NCBI GenBank assembly: GCA_032821775.1
Contig: JAVLRN010000006.1
Location: 186,001 to 250,000, forward strand
Length of the DNA stretch: 64,000 nucleotides
Direction: 5' to 3'
Origin: Sanguinoderma infundibulare
Lineage: Eukaryota > Basidiomycota > Agaricomycetes > Polyporales > Polyporaceae
Part shown: positions 20,602 through 31,137 of the stretch, in pieces
Numbering within the stretch: position 1 is the stretch's first letter
Layout of the letters: every line of letters starts with the position of its first letter
The notes under the pieces: model-generated
Databases searched by the model: none
Told to the model about the DNA's origin: nothing
What the model saw: the letters and a program-made list of their open reading frames with translations, nothing else
Program-made: the position numbers and the translations under genes

Positions 20602-23064
20602 TCAAAGGGGGTACTTCGCGCTCAACCCCGCAATAGTCTCAATCGCCGTCTGGCGCGCGTCGTCCCGCCCGATCGCCAGCGGCTCCGATTTGCCGTCTCC
20701 GCCCACTTCGAGAATAGAGAGCATCTTCCGTGCGTCGGGATCGTACCGCGGCCAGTGGATGGTGTTGTCCGAGGAGCCCCCATTCGGGTCAAGCGTCGCC
20801 ACGAACTGGACGAGGTAGTCCAAGAGCTCTTCGTCCCTGTAGACGGACATCAGGTCGCTCCCGTGCAGCTGAGGACGAACATCGCGCGTCGTCAATAACT
20901 CCAGCATGAGGAGAGCATCAAGGGCTTGGAGGAAACACGCACGGATCCAACTCCTGGAAAGCGGCCCCGCTCGAGCACTGATGGCGGAAGTAAGTGAGCA
21001 ATTCAGTTGGATTTCAGAAACGAAAGCGCGTCGATAGACGTACAGTACACCCACGCCGGCTGCTTTTCCGAGCGCAGATCGAGGAGAAAGCGCCTCGGCG
21101 CGTGGAAGAGGAAGTCACCCTGAAAGGCGGCGATGCGCTTGTACATAGGCGCGAGCTGGTTCGCGTTTCCGGTGCCGAACGGCGAGCCCTGTGCGGGATC
21201 GTTGGGATAAAGCCGGAGGAGGGGAGCAACTTCCTCTTTGGACGCGTGTGGAAAGTAGAACTCGTGCAGGTACGCCAGGAAGTCATCGTCGGTGCTGGCG
21301 CAGGTGGCGAGAGCGAAGTGTGAGCATCGTGACGGGCGAGAGGGCATAGACGCGTGCATACGTGATGTTCCAAGCTCCGGTCGCGAATGCGGTGCCCTCG
21401 TCCAGCGAAGTACCTAAGTGTCGCGTTAGCCGACAAACGCGAGCCCGAGGACTGCTAGCGAACCAGTTATGAATGGGACATCGGAAATCCGCCCGGCCAA
21501 GACTGCCTCATGAGGAGGCTCCTTGATGAACACGCCGTCCACATGAGGAAACCACGGCGAAGCCAATCCCTGCCAGTGGTCGTGACAAGTCAGCCATGCC
21601 GTAGACATCGAAATGAGCTATACGCCTGGAACTGACGTTGTACTCAAAGATGTTTGGGACTGTGGCGGCGGCGGCGGTGAGGTTCTCAGCCGGAACCGTG
21701 CGCAAACACTCGAGCGGATCTGCGGCGTCCGCGCACCCGGCGTGCGCGACGATGGTGTCAAAGTGTGGCTGCTGGCTGGAGATGTTTCTGGTGGGGAGTG
21801 GGGAGCCTGCAGCCATGACCGCGCCGCGGAAGAGGCCCTCGTTGTTGCCGCCGTTCGCCAGCATGTGTAGCCCGACGGAGATTGCGCCTGCGCTCGGGCC
21901 CCAGCTGGAAAGAAAGATCGTCAGTCGGCGGGAAGAAGACATGGTAGAAGGTGGGATGACATACATGGTGACCTTGTCCGGGTCACCGCCGAATGCGGCT
22001 ATATGCTTCTTGATCCACCTGAGTCCTTCCCGTTCTGCGAGCAGCCACAGGGTCAGTTTGAGCGGAAAGATTGCCTACATGAGTTCCGTACGATCTTGAA
22101 GACCAAGATTTCCGATTCCGGCGTCCTTGACCTCCTGACCTCCGAGGAAACCAAAAGCTTGACGTCGTGAGGTTAGCGGGCGTGAATAGTTGATTGTGAA
22201 CTTGCGCTTACCGTGGAGTCGGTAGTTGATCGCTGCGAATATTATCGGCTGGCCCATCTCGATCGACCTCTGCACGATGACCTCGCCTTTGAATCTAAGT
22301 GAAAACGAAAATCGGGAGGGGCTTCACCATGGAACAAGAAAGACGCACTGCGTATTCGAGCCCAGCGTGAAGCCACCTATGCATGGCTTCAGATCGAGCA
22401 AGGATCGGTTGTGTCCATAGCAGTGGTACTAACCTCCGTAGACATACTAAATGGACGCAAAGCGCTGGATGTCAGTCCCGATTAAGAGCCAAAGTGACAG
22501 ACTTACAACAACAACAGGCAACTTCGCATCTGGCTCTGTACCAGCGGGAGCGAGCACGTTCACATTGAGGCCTTCAAGAGAGGTTTGACCTCAGTAATCC
22601 GTTCACCACAACACCTCACCGGGACGCACAGTCTTCGCTCTCGGAGGTGAAGCTCATAGGCATCGAACTGAGAGCACTGACAAGGTCGTGCAGCATTTCG
22701 GCAGGCATGTCTGTGCGCAATAGCGCGATTTGCTGGATACATTGCGGTCCGAGCTCCGTGCCGTCAATCGTGCCGTTGTAGGTTTTGATCGGCTTTGGGA
22801 GGCGAAGGCGCAAGTCGCCGATGCTGCAGCGAGGGTTGGGATGTTCGGCATTCAGTTCTTGAATCAGGCTGCTGGTACGGAAAGGAGCACTTACGGAGGT
22901 TCAGCAAAGGGAATGTTTAGAAAGCTGGTCACCGGACCATCGGTGATACCGTAGACCGTCGCCTGGTCTAGCTTGACCGTCGGTGGCGCGTCGTCCCAGA
23001 GCGTCGAGAATGGCCCAAAGGACAGCGCAAGTGGAAGTAAACCGGTGAGACGGCCCGGGAACAT
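20602..23064 (-). CDS. Secreted type-B carboxylesterase/lipase
   Basis: An alpha/beta-hydrolase of the carboxylesterase-lipase family that cleaves carboxylic esters outside the cell. The ATG at 23064 gives MFPGRLTGLLPLALSF, a likely signal peptide. First exons by hand: 23064-22895, 22823-22630, 22571-22507, a 13-nt exon 22446-22434, then one starting 22376. Joined, they read FAEPP-IGDLRLRLP, EDC-LNVNVLAPAG, VYGGGFTLGSN (oxyanion hole), INYRLH-AFGFLGG. The nucleophile elbow is GPSAGAIS at about 21890, with Pro instead of the usual Glu. Catalytic Glu: DEGTAF (about 21405). Catalytic His: LHGSDL (about 20865). The C-terminus is at 20602. The triad is complete and no stop interrupts the spliced frame. 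More than ten short introns. Substrate not predictable. Confidence 0.85.
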
Positions 23065-24156
23065 ACTGGTACTATACAAGCCCAGGTACGAGTAGAAGCG
23101 CCCTTCGAGTTGGAATGGAGTCGCCGTTTATATACCATAGATGCGGAGAGCTTAAATTGGAAGAGGGCGTTTCATTCTCGGGTCGAATCGGCAGTTAAGT
23201 GACAGCATGGGAAGCGCCAGGGGTGTCAACGGTTGACGCTAGACCGTCTGGCGGGAGAGACGGGACGTCACTGATGAGACATTCCAACGCAAAAAAACAT
23301 ACCGGTACGGATGAGAGTGCTTAATGTGTTTGGTTCAAGCGGGCAAGGTCAGGTGTCGGAATTATGGGCGCGCATAAGAATTGTGTTAAGGAAAGGCCGA
23401 AGAAGCGGTGATTTCCCGCTCGTCAGGATGATACACTTGTCGAATCGGGGTGAAGCCGAGGAAGGACTTTCAACCGAAGCACGGCCAAAGCACGGTATGA
23501 ACCTGTTCTGGCCAAACGTGAGATGACATAGCCTGAGTCAGTCTGCAGAAAACCGCGTGTCTCGATGTTAAGAAAAGCTTGAATTCAAGCTTGACGTTTG
23601 AAAATTTGACGGGCCGTGACTTACAGTAGTAGCCATACGTACCTGAGTCGTGGCGGTAGTTGGACAACCTGTTGAGTCCGTCCGAAACCGGGATGCCGCC
23701 GCAATCCCTTGATCTGGGTAGGCGCTGGACCCCGCATCTCGGCGCGAGGTCCCGGCGAAAGGCGGACCAATCAAGGGCGCCGCTGCGGGTGCAGGACTCG
23801 AGGTGTACGGCGAGTCTTTTTGCGCTCCCCTTGGCAGGCTCGACCAAGTCCCGCAAAAGGCCCCGCATATACGAGTAACATAACTCACAGAAGTCCATTG
23901 GTGCGTTTGACCCGTGTGATCTGGCCGACCGCATCGTGCGCGTGCTCACGCGAACGGGTATAGCCATCGCCGACGATTGCTTGCCTGAAGCTACCCCGAC
24001 GCGTCCGACACGCGTTGTAGACCCCCTATCTGGCTCAGCGAAGCCTCGATGGCGGCCACATACCTACGAGAAGAAGAAAAGCCGCACTACTTTCAATGAG
24101 AGCACGACAATTGCGACTTCGTTCAACTCCTACTCCCCACAGGTCGATTGGTTAGC
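23065..24156. other. Intergenic, no gene recognised
   Basis: Upstream region of the carboxylesterase. A minus-strand open frame of 165 codons (23470-23967) has no domain, signal or coding feature I recognise, and I do not call it a gene. Confidence 0.45.
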
Positions 24157-25262
24157 ATGTATGCTCCTCCAACGCCAAAAAGTCGAACCATTGCGATGGA
24201 TGCCGACGACACCGAAGACAACGCTCTTACGGACGACGAGTCTCACGGTCTCGAGGCACCCGCAAGGCTGAAGATTCAGACGAGGAAGCAACTTCAGGAT
24301 ATGTCCAAGACGAAGACGGGCCTCCAGGACGGCCCGAGGACGAGGAGGTAACTTGAGGACAGGTTGTGGGACAAGTCTATTACCAATGCAATTGACAAGG
24401 GAAATGGTATCGTTGACTTGAAGTGCGTCCTCGTTCCTTTTGCCCTGGTTTGTCCTGTTCATGTTTTCCGACTCTAGTGCGCCAGGCCTCGGCAGAGGAG
24501 CCATCACGCGCATTGCCCCCCTCTATCGCCGACCTCGAAAGTTTCATTGTTCTTCATTCTCCGTCCAGTGCCCCTCCTTCTCCTACTCACTCGCCAACCC
24601 TCCTGCCCTCCACCTCATCCTCACGTCCATTCCCGCGCGCAACAACCCTTGCCGCGCCCGTGTTCGATCAGCCATTTTTCCGCAGCAAGGATGGCGAACG
24701 TCTCCGCGGCACACCCGTCGCACGCGCGGCGTCTCTGAAAGCTGTCGCACAGCGGCCGACAAGCCAACTCTGGAGGCGGGAGATCCACATGTTCCTCGCA
24801 AACAACACCATCTTGAAGGTTCCCCTAGAGCTTTTTCGCCTAGCCGCCCTGACGGTGCTTAGTCTGTGTAAGCGTTGGCGATGCTCTTTGTACCAGCATG
24901 TATGCTCATTGTTGACAACCTGTAGGGTCAAACAAGCTCTCATTCATTCCGCCCCAAATTCCCCAGCTGACCCTCCTCCAAGAGCTCAACCTGGCACAAA
25001 AAAAGCTCCACTGGCTCCCCGCGGAGATGCTCTACATGCGTCTCACAAAGCTCGTCGTCTCCGGGAACCCTTGGCTACCTCCGCCGTCTCCGCAATCCGC
25101 TGCCTCGTCAACAAGGTAGGGGGGTAGAAGGCCCGTCTCCCAGGCGATCGCTCGCTTCTTCATCCCACCTCTATCGGAGCTGTGCCTTTGCGTTCTCGTC
25201 TCGCCTTACAATCCGCCTTCCTCGCATCCCCCACAACCGCCCAAGCCCGCACTTCGGAACCC
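24157..25262 (+). pseudogene. Leucine-rich repeat protein, probably truncated
   Basis: Possible first exon from ATG 24157 (MYAPPTPKSRTIAMDADDTE), acidic. A second exon (about 24430-24863) contains REIHMFLANNTILKVPLELF and LAALTVLSL. After an intron (GTAAGC...CTGTAG, ending at 24926) comes SNKLSFIPPQIPQLTLLQEL, AQKKLHWLPAEMLYMRLTKL, SGNPWLPPP. This is a run of about four canonical LRRs. A TAG at 25117 ends the frame, yet similar-looking coding text (ARFFIPPLSELCLCVLVSPY) continues in frame past it to about 25262. I therefore call it a probable pseudogene; a real, shorter C-terminus is possible. Confidence 0.6.
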
Positions 25263-25827
25263 ACATTCGTCACCATCCGCTTCGTCTTCTCGACATCCTG
25301 ACCCCCCATTGGCTCCTTGATCAGGTTCTCGCATTCCTGCGATATCCTGTCCGACACGCCTCCTCTTCCAGCGGGGACAAGTCGATGATGTGCGCGGGCT
25401 CGGCGACGCAGCACCCGATCGACGGAATCATGTCCTTCGCCGGCTGGAGACGTACGCGACCTGCAACTCTAGGTCGTGTTAGCCGGTGGGCGGTGACGTC
25501 ACGGAGGGAGGTGAGGCTCATGGAGAGAAACGTGCAATCACCGGTCCCTCGTTCGTTGAACTGGTCGGTGAAGAGGGCTATCAAAACATCTGGCCGAGGA
25601 CGTCTTCGTCGGCGTAGAAGCCGTAGTACAAGCATAGTTTCTGGCGAGGGTGAGTAATGGTCTAGGCTCGACTTGCTTAGGTCGCTTGACGATGCGTGGC
25701 TCAGGAGGCGCCTCTGTTGAATGCGTCTTGCCGGCGACGCGGTTCTCTCTGGAAATACGTTGTATGTATCTTGCTGGTTTCCGAGTCGCCCCCGGCGCCG
25801 ATGAGCTGGTAAATCAAATAGGGTCAA
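25160..25827 (-). pseudogene. Second relic of the unrecognised partner gene
   Basis: The minus strand carries YYGFYADEDVLG (about 25615), FNERGTGDCTFLSM, TSLRDVTA, then RISQECENLIKE (about 25350). This matches the relic at 18165-18524 segment by segment, but in shifting frames with stops (TGATAG after VLGQMF). The shared upstream block lies just beyond its 5' side (25843-25915). Its 3' end overlaps the tail of the LRR relic. Confidence 0.5.
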
Positions 25828-25842
25828 TAATCTGGTCTAGTT

Positions 25843-25915
25843 TTAGATAACGAGCCCACCGACAGTCTTCGCATCTTGCGTACAAGTGAAGACATTGCGA
25901 AAGGGAATATACCGC
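25843..25915. promoter_or_regulatory. Shared divergent upstream block, copy 3
   Basis: On the minus strand: TATATTCCCTTTCGC, AAGATGCGAAGACTGTCGG, TGGGCTCGTTA. The partner relic lies on one side; no F-box sequence is found on the other. Confidence 0.5.
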
Positions 25916-27356
25916 ACTGCGACCAACAAGTTGCAGCCGATCCATGACGGTGACAGGGGTACTCAGCTGAAGCGCCCGCCGTGAGACGTTGTGGGACCGG
26001 CGCCTCCCCACCGTTGCTTGAGCGGTCTGCACGCACTTCCGTCCTTCTACTCCAGGTGAGGCATTGATCGTCGATTCGGGTTCCCCTCTTTAAGCTGATA
26101 CGCATATTGCTAGGTTCACGGACCTCGCGGCGTAACTTTCACATCGGATGGTGAGGATGGGCTGCGTTTCTCCCATCTGCCGCATCTACTCGACTTCTAC
26201 GGAAAGCCCTTTTACGGAACACGCCTTTGCTGGTGAGTTCCCTGCGATCTTTGCCCCAAAGCCCTGTGGACCGGCAAACGTCTTGCTGACGCATGCAAGG
26301 TATGCACACTCACGCCACGACAGCCTGGCCGTCAAGTCGTGCCGTAAATTCACTCGAAGAGCGCCGTGCTTGCGGCGTCCAGCAGTCGCTGGACATTTAA
26401 GGTATCCACGATTCCATTTTGCAACATACGCATTGTACGATGAACATTCCTCGCCACTCTTCAGTTTCTGCCGGGCCATCATCGGGTGTCTTGTTTCCGA
26501 TGCTGGTGAGCGAAAGCTTCCTTCAGAGCTTGTGAACCACGTGCATAACCACAAGGGCACGGTACGCCACGTCTCACCCACGTCATTACTCCCTCAATTT
26601 CCTCCACATGGCCGTCTGCACTCCCTCAGTCGCTGCGTGTCTGGTCTTTTGTTGAATGATTCTCTATGAATTGGATGCGGAGCAGTGACAGAGCGAGTGG
26701 TCACGCTAGATTTTCAGGCGAGCGAGTCCACTATGAGGAGTGGATTGCTGTAAAAGTCGAGGACAACCGTCTTCCACACGTGTGGTGATGCATGCCAGGC
26801 ATCATATCGCGCTCCCCATGAGCTTCTCCGTCGTGCTTACGGTCGCTTTCGCCGCCCGTCGCATCTCACTTGTCGAAGAAGGCCGAGGAAGTGGTTATTG
26901 TGGCGAGGGCCCGCGATACTTTAGCCACGGGGCGTACAGACGTTAGCCTGGTTTGGAACCATCGAGACGCCCCGGACGAGTTGCATGACGGGACAAATTG
27001 TTCGCAAAAGTTGATCTCGTTGGGAAATTGCTTGATTGATTCAAGGCTGTGGTATCCTCGGAACCTAGTCCTTAATCTAAGTTGATCCCGTGCCGTAGAA
27101 ATGGAACACCACGGTCGGGGTTCGTGAGAGGAGTCGCAATGTCCATTAACGACCGCTATTCGATGAGATCGATCCCACTGTCCCCGACCTCATGCCGGTG
27201 GTTCCCTGCCTTCTCGCTGCCAGGAATGGAGTGAACTGTGGCGTGCCGTCCGAGTCGCGGACCATCCTGCTTCACCTTGGCGATGTTGCAGCCGGCCGAT
27301 GGTCACATTGCTATGACCGATGATTCCCTGAATCGATGTTCAGGTCATGGATGTGG
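25916..27356. other. Long region without recognisable gene
   Basis: A 173-codon plus-strand frame (26148-26669) and a segment reading HYEEWIAVKVEDNRLPHVW then stop (about 26728-26790) look like decayed coding sequence. No family is recognised. The right end is the promoter of the decarboxylase gene. Confidence 0.4.
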
Positions 27357-27363
27357 GTATAAA
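27357..27363 (+). promoter_or_regulatory. TATA box of decarboxylase gene
   Basis: TATAAAA followed by a pyrimidine-rich leader, about 230 bp before the start codon. A probable 5'UTR intron (GTAAGATG...ATTCAG, 27524-27576, 53 nt) lies between. Confidence 0.55.
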
Positions 27364-27591
27364 AGCCCCAGCCTCTGAGTCGTCATCCTCAGCGGTCACC
27401 GTGTCGTTTCTCAGTCAGTACCATCCCTATTCTCCCGAGTCGCATCTGCTTACCTTCCATTACAGCACGCTTGAATCCTTCTTCATACTCCTTACAAGTT
27501 ACAACTCTCGGACCCCGGACCCGGTAAGATGCTTTCCTCCTTCACGCCCGTGGCTCTCATTCCGATTCGAATTCAGTTCCATATCTCAGTC

Positions 27592-28827
27592 ATGGAGTAC
27601 ACACCCACTTCCGGCATCGTCAAGAAGTTGATGGCCCGCTTCAAGGAGCAACCTGACTTCCAGGCCGCTTTTGAGCAGGCTTTCAAGAACGCTATCGCCA
27701 CCGGCACTCCGGAGTTTAGCGAGCTCAAAATCTCCTCCCTCTACGATTACCTGAAGTTCATCGATGACTACGTCTACTGGATTCCCTGCGAGAACCCCAA
27801 CGCCACCAATGTCTACAACCACCTTTCCCTCTTCTACTTCGTCCTTGATCAGGAGCCTCTTCGCAACTACCAGACCCCCATCGAACCCTCGTCTCACTCC
27901 CCCTGGACATGGCTTAGCCAATGGCTCATTGACTATGCTAAAGAAATGGGCGTGTGGATGGATAGGCCGGGTTCAATCACTGAGACGGCCCTCGAGACGT
28001 TTGCGAGCAACCCAAGGTACCGCGATCCAGATGTGGATGACTTCTACGTCCAGTACCCGAAGCCACCCTGTGGGTGGCCGACCTTCAACGGGTTCTTCGC
28101 ACGCGCCATCAACCTCGCTCTCCGTCCCATCGCTTCCCCCGACGACCCCACGGTCCTAGTCAGCCCCGCCGATGCCTCTCTCGGCGGGATTCTGGAGGTG
28201 GACGATCACGCGGACGTGACGATCAAGGGCGTCCCCTGGAACATCAGCCAGCTCCTTTACGACAAAGACTCCAAAACGGACTGGGGACATCACTTCGCCG
28301 GGGGTCGCTTCACTCATGCCTTCCTCAACACCACCAACTATCACCGTCTGCACGCTCCCGTGTCTGGGTACGTCGTCGATGCCAAGGTCGTCCCCGGCAT
28401 TTGCTGGGTTGATGTCATCGTCGAGACGGACCCACAGACGAAGAGACGCAGGTTGAAGCTGCAACGCCCCATCCTCCGCGTCAGGGAGGGCAGTCCCCAT
28501 ATCGAAGCGCTCGACAAGCCCGGCTACCAGTTCCTCCAGGCGCGCGGCATGATCCTGATCCAGAGCGAGACGCTCGGATTTGTCGCGGTGCTCCCGGTTG
28601 GGATGTCGCAGGTCTCGTCCGTGACGGTGAAGGTGAAGCCGGGTCAGGTCGTCAAGAAGGGTGACGAGGTCGCGAACTTCGCCTTGGGGGGCTCCGACAT
28701 TGTGGTGGTTTACCAGAAGCGGGCGAACGTCGTCTTTGACGTGGAGAAGAAGGGAACGAATGGGGATGCGGAATTCTACAAGTTTGGTAGCAAGATTGGC
28801 GAGGCGCGTCCGCAGCCTGCGCTTTGA
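27592..28827 (+). CDS. PSD-family pyruvoyl decarboxylase
   Basis: Member of the phosphatidylserine decarboxylase family, which self-cleaves before a Ser to form a pyruvoyl cofactor. A single coding exon of 411 residues from ATG 27592; an in-frame ATG at 27529 lies inside a probable 5'UTR intron, so I reject it. An N-terminal helical domain (about residues 1-150) precedes the catalytic part. Family residues: Asp194 in SPADAS, His251 and His254 in TNYHRLHAPVSG, and the cleavage site in FALGGSD with Ser368. GGS replaces the LGST of classical PSDs. There is no mitochondrial presequence or membrane anchor. This architecture matches soluble fungal PSD-like enzymes, a group that includes aromatic amino-acid decarboxylases such as PsiD, rather than housekeeping PSD. 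The substrate is not determinable from sequence. No biosynthetic cluster surrounds it. Confidence 0.85.
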   Translation: MEYTPTSGIVKKLMARFKEQPDFQAAFEQAFKNAIATGTPEFSELKISSLYDYLKFIDDYVYWIPCENPNATNVYNHLSLFYFVLDQEPLRNYQTPIEPSSHSPWTWLSQWLIDYAKEMGVWMDRPGSITETALETFASNPRYRDPDVDDFYVQYPKPPCGWPTFNGFFARAINLALRPIASPDDPTVLVSPADASLGGILEVDDHADVTIKGVPWNISQLLYDKDSKTDWGHHFAGGRFTHAFLNTTNYHRLHAPVSGYVVDAKVVPGICWVDVIVETDPQTKRRRLKLQRPILRVREGSPHIEALDKPGYQFLQARGMILIQSETLGFVAVLPVGMSQVSSVTVKVKPGQVVKKGDEVANFALGGSDIVVVYQKRANVVFDVEKKGTNGDAEFYKFGSKIGEARPQPAL

Positions 28828-29590
28828 GGAGCTGTAGAGGATGGAGCATCATTGCTGGGTAGATCGTTCGCGCTGTGACGAGGACATGTTACGTCATTCT
28901 TGTACTTCTTGCCGCTGCTTTTGGTCCCGCCGTCTCGTTTCGCTTCTAAGTCATCTGCTAAGTTTCACGGTAGTCCTACGTCGACGACTGGTAGAGGCCA
29001 TGCAGCCTAGGAAATGCAATGGTGAAAGCGAGAAACGAACGAGAAGTACACTACACGCATGGAACGGCATACCAGGTGGCGTGAATCCAGTCAACGGTCG
29101 CGCGGTCTGGGCCTCGAGTCAGAGTCTCACTTTCTTCTCGCTCTCGGCCCCGCCCCCTGTACTCGCCCACACTCTGTCCGTCGACTATCTGCTGAGTTCT
29201 CCTTTGTTGAGTGCGTCTTGCCACCAGCGACGCGGTCCTCTCTGGAAACACGTTGTATCTCGCTGGTTTCCGAGTCCGAGACCCTGGCAGCGTTGGTGAG
29301 CTGGTAGATCAGATATCAATAATCTGGTTTAGCTGTGAATTGCGACAGGCAACGAGCTCACTGAGAGTCTTCGCATCTTACGCGCAAGTTCGGAAGACAT
29401 GGCGACAGAGTCCGACTCGTCCAACCGTGTGTTACCTGGAGCGGAAGCGCTGGCCGTGCGATGTTGGTACCCGGACCGGATCGGCGCGGGCGCGCTCTGG
29501 CGGCAGTTAAATGCGGGTCTCAGACTGCTCTCCAACTTCACCGTTGACTTTCCTTCCTTCCACCACCACCTCCCATTCGTCCCGATCGAC
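28828..29590. promoter_or_regulatory. Decarboxylase 3' flank and shared block, copy 4
   Basis: The sequence at 29205-29400 is related to 25700-25870: TGCGTCTTGCC, GACGCGGT-CTCTCTGGAAA, CTGGTTTCCGAGTC, TCAATAATCTGGT. It ends in the minus-strand core AAGATGCGAAGACTCTCAGT (29358-29377). It lies directly upstream of the F-box relic at 29591, in the same geometry as copy 1. Confidence 0.5.
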
Positions 29591-30252
29591 ATGGTACCAT
29601 CCACCGATTTTACTTTCTTCGCAATAAGTCCAGGACCTATAAGCATTTCCTCCGCTCTATATGCTCCGATCATAAGTTCATCGACTTCACCACCGATCGT
29701 TTTCAGACCCCGTCTTTGGAGCACAATGACAGGCTCAAACTCTGCCCTGCTCACTCCGCGACCCAGAATACATACGATGCAACCATCGTCCCACTTCGTT
29801 CCGCCGCCAATGCCGCTGCGACGTTCAACCACCTCCCTGCCGAGCTCGTGGTCAAGACCCTCGCCCGTGCCGGAGGGTGGTGGTGGCGACGGCTGGTCGC
29901 CCTTACGCACATCTGTCAACATTGGCGCAACATAGCGCGAGGAACGCCGCAGCTGTGGGCTGACGCTGTTTCGATGGCGTTTCACTCCCAATGGGATTCC
30001 CGACCGGGCCGCCTCGTGCGCTGCGTCCCACCATTGCTCGAGTTGTCGAATCCCTACCCACTTACAATCGAGATGACGGGCTGCTTCAGTGGGGCGCCGT
30101 GGCAGATTCTCGGGCCCCTGCTTGAACCCCACCTTTGGCGGCTGTCTCATTTCAGGGTGGACATTTGGCGCAAGGAAGACATGCTGGCGTTCATGGAATT
30201 GGCTGCTCGCTCTCATCCGCGAAATCTCGAAAGCTTGCAAATCCATTTCAAT
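29591..30252 (+). pseudogene. F-box paralogue, 3' truncated, splice donor lost
   Basis: Plus-strand copy of the F-box family's 5' half. Exon 1 reads MVPSTDFTFFAISPGP as in the intact genes, but the intron donor is ATAAGC where paralogues have GTAAGC or GTAGGC. The acceptor (GTTTTCAG, about 29707) and the second-exon start are kept. FNHLPAELVVKTL and LTHICQHWRNIARGTPQLWAD are intact. The family alignment stops after RNLESLQIHFN (about 30252). What follows resembles the 3' flank of the partner relic near 18560, so the C-terminal repeats are gone. Confidence 0.78.
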
Positions 30253-31137
30253 GCACTCATGATAGACACTCAGTTCAAGTTCTACTCCTTTCGCCCGTCA
30301 GATGTCGCCCGCATCGTTTCTGTTGCCTTTGCATTCGGTTGTCGTTGCGTATTGCTTTCGCGTCTTATTTATTGTTTTGTATTGCGTTATCGACATTGTT
30401 GCCCTAGCACTTCGCGACTTCGCCCATCGGCACGTCTGACGCCACACGACGCGCTTCTTCCTCGTATTATTCGACGGAGGCCTTCCGTACTACGCGCGCA
30501 CAGTGCTCAGAAAGTCGGGATCACGAGCAAACGGCGGTCCGCTCATGAACACGCACCGGATGCCGCGAACGAAATAAGCCAATGCTGGATTCCCGGGTAT
30601 GAGCCTGTCTTTGCTCCCCGGCAATGGAGCCCCAACGGTCGTGGCTGATGTCGAAGTGAGTAGCATGAACGCTCGATGAGGTCTGGAAAATCTGGTAACA
30701 TGGCTCTTTGCGACGAAAGTGAAAGCACTTGCGGGGTTCATGAACGCCTCTCAGTGACGATGAGTCGACCTCTTCCGGCCAGCGTTCTTCTCCCCGCGTG
30801 TCCAACGCTTGACCGCGGAGAGCGGATGCACTGCTCTTCCTATCAGCACCAGGTCGCTCACGGTTTTGAGGACCGTCTAGATGGTCAATGTTTTCCTCGG
30901 GCTATTGAGGCTCGATAGCTAGCCCATCTCGGAGCGCGTCGTCAGACCCGGACAGATGTCTCGCTTGACAGCGGCGGGCTTTTCTTAGTGTGGATCATCC
31001 TGGGACTCTTCGAATTCCTGTCTTGCTAGAAAGCGGATCTACGTACTAACCCTCGCATCATCAGCCTGGGTAACCGTGGTTCCAGTTCAACGAGCGTCCG
31101 TTTCTTGCGTAGGATAGCTGATCATGACAGATACATG
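30253..31137. other. Mosaic of repeat fragments, no intact gene
   Basis: 30270-30390 resembles 18560-18720. About 30770-30830 resembles, inverted in coding sense, the 3' end of the F-box relic at 19099 (CCTCTTCCGGCCA-CGT-CTTCTCCCC). No intact ORF of note. Confidence 0.4.

Noticed and set aside
27529..27591. Upstream ATG of the decarboxylase
   Set aside because: It falls in a good 53-nt intron candidate (27524-27576) and adds residues unlike the family N-terminus.
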